Shown: piece by piece, positions 59,638 through 64,000 of the stretch
How the letters are laid out: every line of letters begins with the position of its first letter
Position numbering within the stretch: position 1 is the first letter of the stretch
Assembly: GCA_964488865.1 (NCBI GenBank)
Contig: CAZAWR010000013.1
Coordinates: forward strand, 73,874-137,873
DNA length: 64,000 bases
Source: MWCO01 sp964488865
GTDB taxonomy: Bacteria > Myxococcota_A > Polyangia > Polyangiales > Polyangiaceae
Reading direction: 5' to 3'
Made by a program: the position numbers and the translations under genes
Notes under the pieces: model-generated
Told to the model about the DNA's origin: nothing
The model's input: the letters and a program-made list of their open reading frames with translations, nothing else
Database searches by the model: none

Positions 59638-61200
59638 TCAGTCCTTCAGCTCGTCGTACACAGGCCGCTCGTCCGAGTGGCTCAGAGGCGGAAGCGTGTC
59701 GAGCGCTCGTCGGGGGTCCGGCGGCGGCGAACTCTCCGTCCCGATGGGCAAGAACACGCTGACGGTGGTCCCTTCCCCAGACCGGCTCTCGAACCACATC
59801 TCGCCCCCGTGGGCTTCCACGATCCGGTTCACGATCGCCAAGCCCAACCCGGTGCCCGCCGGCCGCGTGGTGAAGAACGGGTCCTTCGCACGGTTGCGCA
59901 CCTGCGTGTCCATCCCTTCGCCGTCATCGGACACCGTCACCACGAACCCTTCCCCCGTCTCCCGCGACGCCTGCTTGACCGCGATCGTCACACTCCCCGT
60001 GCCCCCGGTCGCCTGAACCGCGTTCTCCACCAGGTTGTCGAACACCTGCCGCAAGAGGTTCGCGTCACCCCAAATCTGGCCGCGAACGCTGCTCTCGTCG
60101 TACACGACCCGGGCGTCATGGTGCACGCTCATCAGCGTCGCGCGCTGGCTCACGTCATGGAGCAGCACGCGCTGACGCTGGAGGTTGATGGGTCGCGCGT
60201 AGCTGAGCAGATCGGACACCAAGCGATTGAGCCGAATGGTCTCCTCGTCCAGGATGGCAAGCAGGACATCGTGATCATGACGCGAGAGCCCTTCGCGCCG
60301 CAAGCTGGCGACGGCGTTCGCGATGACCGCGAGGGGGTTGCGGACCTCGTGTGCGATGACCGCAGCCATCTCGCCGATGGCCGCGAGCTGTTCCTTGCGG
60401 CCGAGCTCGCTTTGCAGCTCCCGCAGCACCCGTCGCGCCTCCCGCAGCTGCCTTCCGCGCTCGTTCAGGTTCTTTGCCTGGCGGGTGTACTCTTGCCGCA
60501 CCAGGTTGTAGCGACGCAGAAAGACGATCGCCACGACGGTGCTGAACAGGGCGAGGCCGAGGGGCTGCAGCGAAAGGCCGCGGATCGCATTCATCCCCAC
60601 GAAGATGTCGTTCGCGGCGGCGAGGGTGAACAGGCCCGCCCCGATGAACATCGCGAGGCCTTCGCGTCGGCCCTTGAGGTACGCCCGCCCGAAGACCACG
60701 CAGGCCACGAGATGAAAGACCGGGATCGCGGCGAGGTAGACATGCGCTATCCACGTGTGCGGAGCGCGCGTCTGCGTGACGTCGAGGCCCAGGATGACCA
60801 GGCGTGACATCTGGGCTTGGTCGAGGAGCACGCCGTCTCCACGCAGGACCATGACGCCGAACACGGCTGCCAGCCCGTAAGCGATCAGCGCCCACGCGAT
60901 CTGGCGTTGTACGCCGTAGTAGCGAAGGGCGAAGTGCACGTGCAGGGCGGCAGCGATGACGGATGCGGCCACGGCGAGGGTGGTCCCGGCCACCCAATTT
61001 CCCAGGTCGGCCTGCCCCGCGTGCAGATACCCGATCCCCGTCCCCACCGATTGCACCGCCACCACCCAAGACAGCAAGCCGAAGAGCAGGTAGTCCGCGT
61101 TGCGACGCCCCGATGCATGCGCTGCCAAGGACACACCACCCACCACGCACAGCCAGCACGCCAGGGTGAAGTACGCGCCCGCTAGCAACGGGGAATGCAC
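59638..61200 (-). CDS. Membrane sensor histidine kinase with 7TM-type input
   Basis: 520 residues from a GTG at 61200 (upstream in-frame codons overlap the previous gene). Seven or so helices (LAGAYFTLACWLCVVGGVSL, VAGTTLAVAASVIAAALHVH, VYLAAIPVFHLVACVVFGRA, AMFIGAGLFTLAAANDIFVG) form the input. A coiled coil leads to HisKA (IGEMAAVIAHEVRNPLAVIA) with its phospho-His and an ATPase (NLVENAVQATGGTG, SDDGEGMD, GTGLGLAIVNR). No periplasmic sensor domain, so input may be within the membrane. It follows the lipoprotein gene by 14 bp. No response regulator is linked. Confidence 0.92.
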   Translation of the reverse strand: MHSPLLAGAYFTLACWLCVVGGVSLAAHASGRRNADYLLFGLLSWVVAVQSVGTGIGYLHAGQADLGNWVAGTTLAVAASVIAAALHVHFALRYYGVQRQIAWALIAYGLAAVFGVMVLRGDGVLLDQAQMSRLVILGLDVTQTRAPHTWIAHVYLAAIPVFHLVACVVFGRAYLKGRREGLAMFIGAGLFTLAAANDIFVGMNAIRGLSLQPLGLALFSTVVAIVFLRRYNLVRQEYTRQAKNLNERGRQLREARRVLRELQSELGRKEQLAAIGEMAAVIAHEVRNPLAVIANAVASLRREGLSRHDHDVLLAILDEETIRLNRLVSDLLSYARPINLQRQRVLLHDVSQRATLMSVHHDARVVYDESSVRGQIWGDANLLRQVFDNLVENAVQATGGTGSVTIAVKQASRETGEGFVVTVSDDGEGMDTQVRNRAKDPFFTTRPAGTGLGLAIVNRIVEAHGGEMWFESRSGEGTTVSVFLPIGTESSPPPDPRRALDTLPPLSHSDERPVYDELKD

Positions 61201-61214
61201 GGAGTAGGTTCCTG

Positions 61215-62051
61215 TCAGCGATCCGAAGGCGCAGTGGAGGACGCGGCTGCAGCCGGCAAGGTTTCGTCCCCCACGTCTGCGTTGACGGTAATGATTCGAA
61301 CAACCCGACCCCACGGACCATCCACGAGGCGTCCGCGGGAGTCGTGAAGCTGCATATCGAGCGTGTAGTCTCCGCTAGCCAGGTTTTCAAGCAAGTACGT
61401 CGGGCCCGGTGCCACGACCCAGCGGCGAGGGGCGCCTGCATCTCGGCGGATTTGCACCACGACGTAATGGTCGACCTGAGCACCGCCCGTCGGGAGCCAC
61501 TCGACCGCGATGTTTCGCGCTTGCGACGGGCCAGAGTAGGTCCCGTGCGGCAACAAGGCGACGATGCCGTTCGGTACGCTCTTGGCCTCGTGCCCGACCG
61601 AAAAGAAGGTCACATCACAGGCGGGAATTCCGTCCTGGGAACGAGCGACGAGCCCTTCGCGCGTCAGGCAGAGCACGAGCCGGTGGTTTCCGGGCCCGAG
61701 CACGCGGTCCGGCGACAGGAGTGTGTCGATGGGGCGGTCGCTCTCCCCGGGCAGCATCGAGACGAAGGGGCCGTCGTCCACCATGACAAGGAGCCGGTCA
61801 GGAAGGGAAGGCGCGGCAGGGGTCCAGCGAACGATCAGGTCCTTGGGATGGGTGGAGCCCGACGTGGGTTGCACCCATCGAGGTGCAGAAGCCACGCGAG
61901 GCAAGCGGGCCGGGTCCAAGACGGGAAGCTGGGGGTCGTCCGTCGCGGTGACCGGCACCGCAACGGCAGAACGGCTTGCGGGGCGCTCGAGCGTGGCAGG
62001 GTGGCACGCCACCAGAAGCGACGACACCACCCAGGCCGCGCGTGCTCTCAC
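61215..62051 (-). CDS. Lipoprotein with Ig/Fn3-like repeats
   Basis: 278 residues from a GTG that overlaps the previous stop (GTGA). The signal ends LLVACHP. Two strand-rich modules: WVQPTSGSTHPKDLIVRWTP with VMVDDGPFVSMLP, and GPSQARNIAVEWLPTGGAQV with YLLENLASGDYTLDMQLHD, as in fibronectin or bacterial Ig-like domains. It sits between two cytoplasmic proteins and a kinase in one leftward run, so it might be the external partner of the kinase. That is inference. Confidence 0.65.
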   Translation of the reverse strand: MRARAAWVVSSLLVACHPATLERPASRSAVAVPVTATDDPQLPVLDPARLPRVASAPRWVQPTSGSTHPKDLIVRWTPAAPSLPDRLLVMVDDGPFVSMLPGESDRPIDTLLSPDRVLGPGNHRLVLCLTREGLVARSQDGIPACDVTFFSVGHEAKSVPNGIVALLPHGTYSGPSQARNIAVEWLPTGGAQVDHYVVVQIRRDAGAPRRWVVAPGPTYLLENLASGDYTLDMQLHDSRGRLVDGPWGRVVRIITVNADVGDETLPAAAASSTAPSDR

Positions 62052-62689
62052 GCCGCCACGCGATAGAAGCACGACCCGCCCGAGCACATCGCCGTCGGCG
62101 CGTTTTTCAGCTTACGGTCCAGGGCCTCGAGCGCGTCCGCATCGACGAACATCCCAACCCCCCAGCCGGGCTCGCCGGTCTCCTCGTCGTCGTGGGCCAT
62201 GGCTTCCGCGGCCATGACCTTGCGAAAGGGCTCACTCGGTCCGAAGCTCACCACGCTGACGCTTCCCACGCGATCGGGCATGCGCGCCTCGGGCTTGCGT
62301 GCGACCCAGCGACCCCCGTGGGCGACGACCGAGAACGTCTCCCAGTCTCCCTCGCGCAGGTAGCTGCGGAGTTTCCGCACCCACGCCAGCAGGTCGGTGG
62401 TCTGGTCGCCGTCCCCCACCTCGACGTAGAGGGCGGTCCCGAACTCGATCGCGCGAACGCCCGTGCCGAGCGGTTCTCGCTCGAGGAAGTCGGACACGGC
62501 GGAGCGAAACACCATGATGCGCGGTGGAAACTTGTCGGCGGACTGGGCGTATTCGACGTCTTCCGCGTCGAACCAGCTCACCCAGATGCCGTAGGCGTTC
62601 TCGTCCGTGAGCAAAGGCTCGTCCGTGTCGGCATCCTTGCTGTCGTGGGGGTCGGGCTCATGCTCGAGGGCTGGCTGTTCGGGATCCAT
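62048..62689 (-). CDS. Conserved hypothetical, acidic N-terminus
   Basis: 213 residues from the ATG giving MDPEQPALEHEPDPHD; long upstream frames are noise. After the acidic leader it is an alpha/beta domain: YGIWVSWFDAEDVEYAQSAD, FRSAVSDFLEREPLGTGVRA, FGTALYVEVGDGDQTTDLLA, RWVARKPEARMPDRVGSVSV. The C-terminus has a Cys-Ser-Gly-Gly-Ser-Cys, a possible redox or metal pair. No signal peptide. Coupled to the lipoprotein gene by GTGA overlap. No family recognised. Confidence 0.6.
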   Translation of the reverse strand: MDPEQPALEHEPDPHDSKDADTDEPLLTDENAYGIWVSWFDAEDVEYAQSADKFPPRIMVFRSAVSDFLEREPLGTGVRAIEFGTALYVEVGDGDQTTDLLAWVRKLRSYLREGDWETFSVVAHGGRWVARKPEARMPDRVGSVSVVSFGPSEPFRKVMAAEAMAHDDEETGEPGWGVGMFVDADALEALDRKLKNAPTAMCSGGSCFYRVAA

Positions 62690-62750
62690 GGTGGGCGAAT
62701 GAATTCCAGCATTGGGCGTCCAATGCAAGTCCGTTGTGGGGCGCACGGTC

Positions 62751-63878
62751 TCAGGAGGCGCGGAGGCTGGGACTGGCGGGCAGCTTGATCGGCAGCTGGC
62801 CGGCGGCACCGCCCAGGGCATCGCGGACGGCCTGAATGTCATCCCAGACGTCGGTTGCTGGCACGCCCGCTTCCAGCGCGGCCAACAGGCAGCCCCGAGC
62901 CGCGACGAAGCGTCGTCGGAGTCGGAAGGATTTTGCGAGCAGGGGTTGGACCCGACGCGGGTCCGCGCCGAGGGCCAGCGCGCGGCGGAGCAACCCGATG
63001 GATTCTCCCGGGCGCCCGTCCGTGAGCAGCGCCTCGCCAAAGCGCGTGAAGATCTCTGCGGAGGCCGGGCCGTCCTGCCCGTACTGAACGCCCAACCGAT
63101 AGATCTCCTCGGCTCGATCGACCTCCCCGAGGTGAACGCACGCGGTGCCAAGCAGCCCCAGACCCTTCGCGATCAGGGCGCTGGTCTCCGGTGCGATCAT
63201 CTGCCCCTCGGGCGTTCGCAAGAAGATCGCCAGCGGCGCGGGCCACGTACCCAACAGCTTCGCTACCCGCTTCCAATCGCGCTCCAGCGACGCCTTCTCC
63301 GCCTCCGCCACGTTCGCCAGGTCGATGGTCGAGCGCTGTCCCGACGTGGCCCGCTCCAGCTCGTCCCGCACGTGAGCTCGAAGGCGCTGCTGAAACAACA
63401 ACAGGTCGAACGTGCTCTCCCGGCCGTCCACCAGCACCCGCAGCGTGCTGCGATCCTCTTCCACCACCAACGTCTGCAAGCTGTACCCGTACAGCGGCGC
63501 GAGCAGCAGATACCGAACGCCGATGTGCAGCTGGAGCGCCTCCACGTCCGTGTCGCGCGACGGCGGAGGAGCCGGTGGCCCTTCGATCAGCAAGGCGGCT
63601 ACCAGTCGTCGACGGAAGTCGGGCAGGGGCAGCCTCTGCGCGTCCGCATCCGCTTCGTCCCCTTCGCCTCCGACCACGAAGTCCACCAGCGTGTCGTCTG
63701 GATTCCTCCGGTCCACGGTAAGGGCGGTGATGCGAGCGCCCGTGATCATCGAGAAGGCGAAGAAGCGGTCGCCCACGATGTCACAAAGGGCACGGAAGCT
63801 ACCGATACCCTGTCCAATCCGCTCGAACCATCCGTCGGTTCGAACCGCGTCCAGGGGAAACTCTCGGAACTGCGACAT
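62751..63878 (-). CDS. TPR-type protein of unknown function
   Basis: 375 residues from the ATG giving MSQFREFPLDAVR (codons up to 63911 are less likely). The N-terminal ~200 residues are strand-rich (FFAFSMITGARITALTVDRR, RYLLLAPLYGYSLQTLVVEE). Residues about 215-345 form TPR helices: LGLLGTACVHLGEVDRAEEI, SAEIFTRFGEALLTDGRPGE, LLAKSFRLRRRFVAARGCLL. Such proteins are scaffolds. No membrane segment. It is likely the first gene of the leftward cluster ending with the kinase, 61 bp upstream of the next. 63879-64000 has no gene. Confidence 0.62.
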   Translation of the reverse strand: MSQFREFPLDAVRTDGWFERIGQGIGSFRALCDIVGDRFFAFSMITGARITALTVDRRNPDDTLVDFVVGGEGDEADADAQRLPLPDFRRRLVAALLIEGPPAPPPSRDTDVEALQLHIGVRYLLLAPLYGYSLQTLVVEEDRSTLRVLVDGRESTFDLLLFQQRLRAHVRDELERATSGQRSTIDLANVAEAEKASLERDWKRVAKLLGTWPAPLAIFLRTPEGQMIAPETSALIAKGLGLLGTACVHLGEVDRAEEIYRLGVQYGQDGPASAEIFTRFGEALLTDGRPGESIGLLRRALALGADPRRVQPLLAKSFRLRRRFVAARGCLLAALEAGVPATDVWDDIQAVRDALGGAAGQLPIKLPASPSLRAS

Positions 63879-64000
63879 GGGTGTGATGCTCAGAGGGCCC
63901 CAGGATTGCACGCATGGGGCTGCTTGTCACGCCGTGCGACGCGGTGGGGTGCATTGCGCAAGTCCGGGTTCTGATCCCCTGCCCCTACCCCTGCCCTTTC

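Noticed and set aside
1..64000. tRNA or rRNA genes
   Set aside because: No TTC-containing T-arm with matching acceptor stem and no rRNA-like sequence were found by eye; a dedicated scan could still find one.

Overview
This window is high-GC bacterial chromosome. Abundant signal-peptide lipoproteins, a Ser/Thr kinase with a TPR-like tail, several PAS histidine kinases (two carrying fused receiver domains), an MCP/CheW pair and secreted proteases with calcium-type repeats suggest Myxococcota (a deltaproteobacterial myxobacterium). This is inferred from gene content; no rRNA, tRNA or CRISPR was found.

Layout. 1-9.7 kb: a subtilase running off the left edge, a LamG/beta-propeller lipoprotein, a four-gene leftward operon (DedA, lipoprotein, hotdog thioesterase, small membrane protein), a shattered RND-pump remnant, a methyltransferase and an orphan DctP-like binding protein. 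9.7-21.3 kb: a zinc-ribbon methyltransferase, an MCP-CheW pair, a divergent RtcB-like protein, an FGE-like lipoprotein, a lytic transglycosylase, an NTT/MFS-like transporter, a lipoprotein and NAD-dependent DNA ligase. 21.3-29.5 kb: two lipoproteins, an IS91-like scrap fused to a ligA scrap, a translationally coupled pair of phospholipase D-like proteins with CBM20-like tails, and a hybrid histidine kinase with a clear terminator.

29.6-36.5 kb is an accessory region. It holds a ParD/ParE module, a frameshifted secreted-protein pseudogene, two families of direct repeats, a large hybrid kinase with an AT-richer pair of PAS domains, a deleted CheB/CheR-like fusion and a truncated RhuM-like gene. 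36.5-39.4 kb: ThiM, ThiE and a cobalamin-type radical SAM protein. 39.8-47.7 kb: a Ser/Thr kinase with a TPR-like tail, then a leftward cluster with a large S1 protease and two lipoproteins. 48-55 kb: an unknown protein, a kinase-tail remnant, two adjacent ArsA/Get3-like ATPases followed directly by a protein with isoprenoid-synthase-like aspartate motifs, two small ORFs and a histidine kinase. 55-64 kb: the DNA-maintenance block dnaX-ebfC-recR with RidA and an unknown protein, then a membrane histidine kinase, a lipoprotein and two unknown proteins in a tight leftward run.

Most promising for new biology: the ArsA-pair plus isoprenoid-synthase-like cassette (49.6-52.8 kb), the RtcB-like protein lacking canonical catalytic motifs, the PLD-CBM20 pair behind a leader hairpin touching its Shine-Dalgarno sequence, and the chimeric kinase within the repeat-flanked island.
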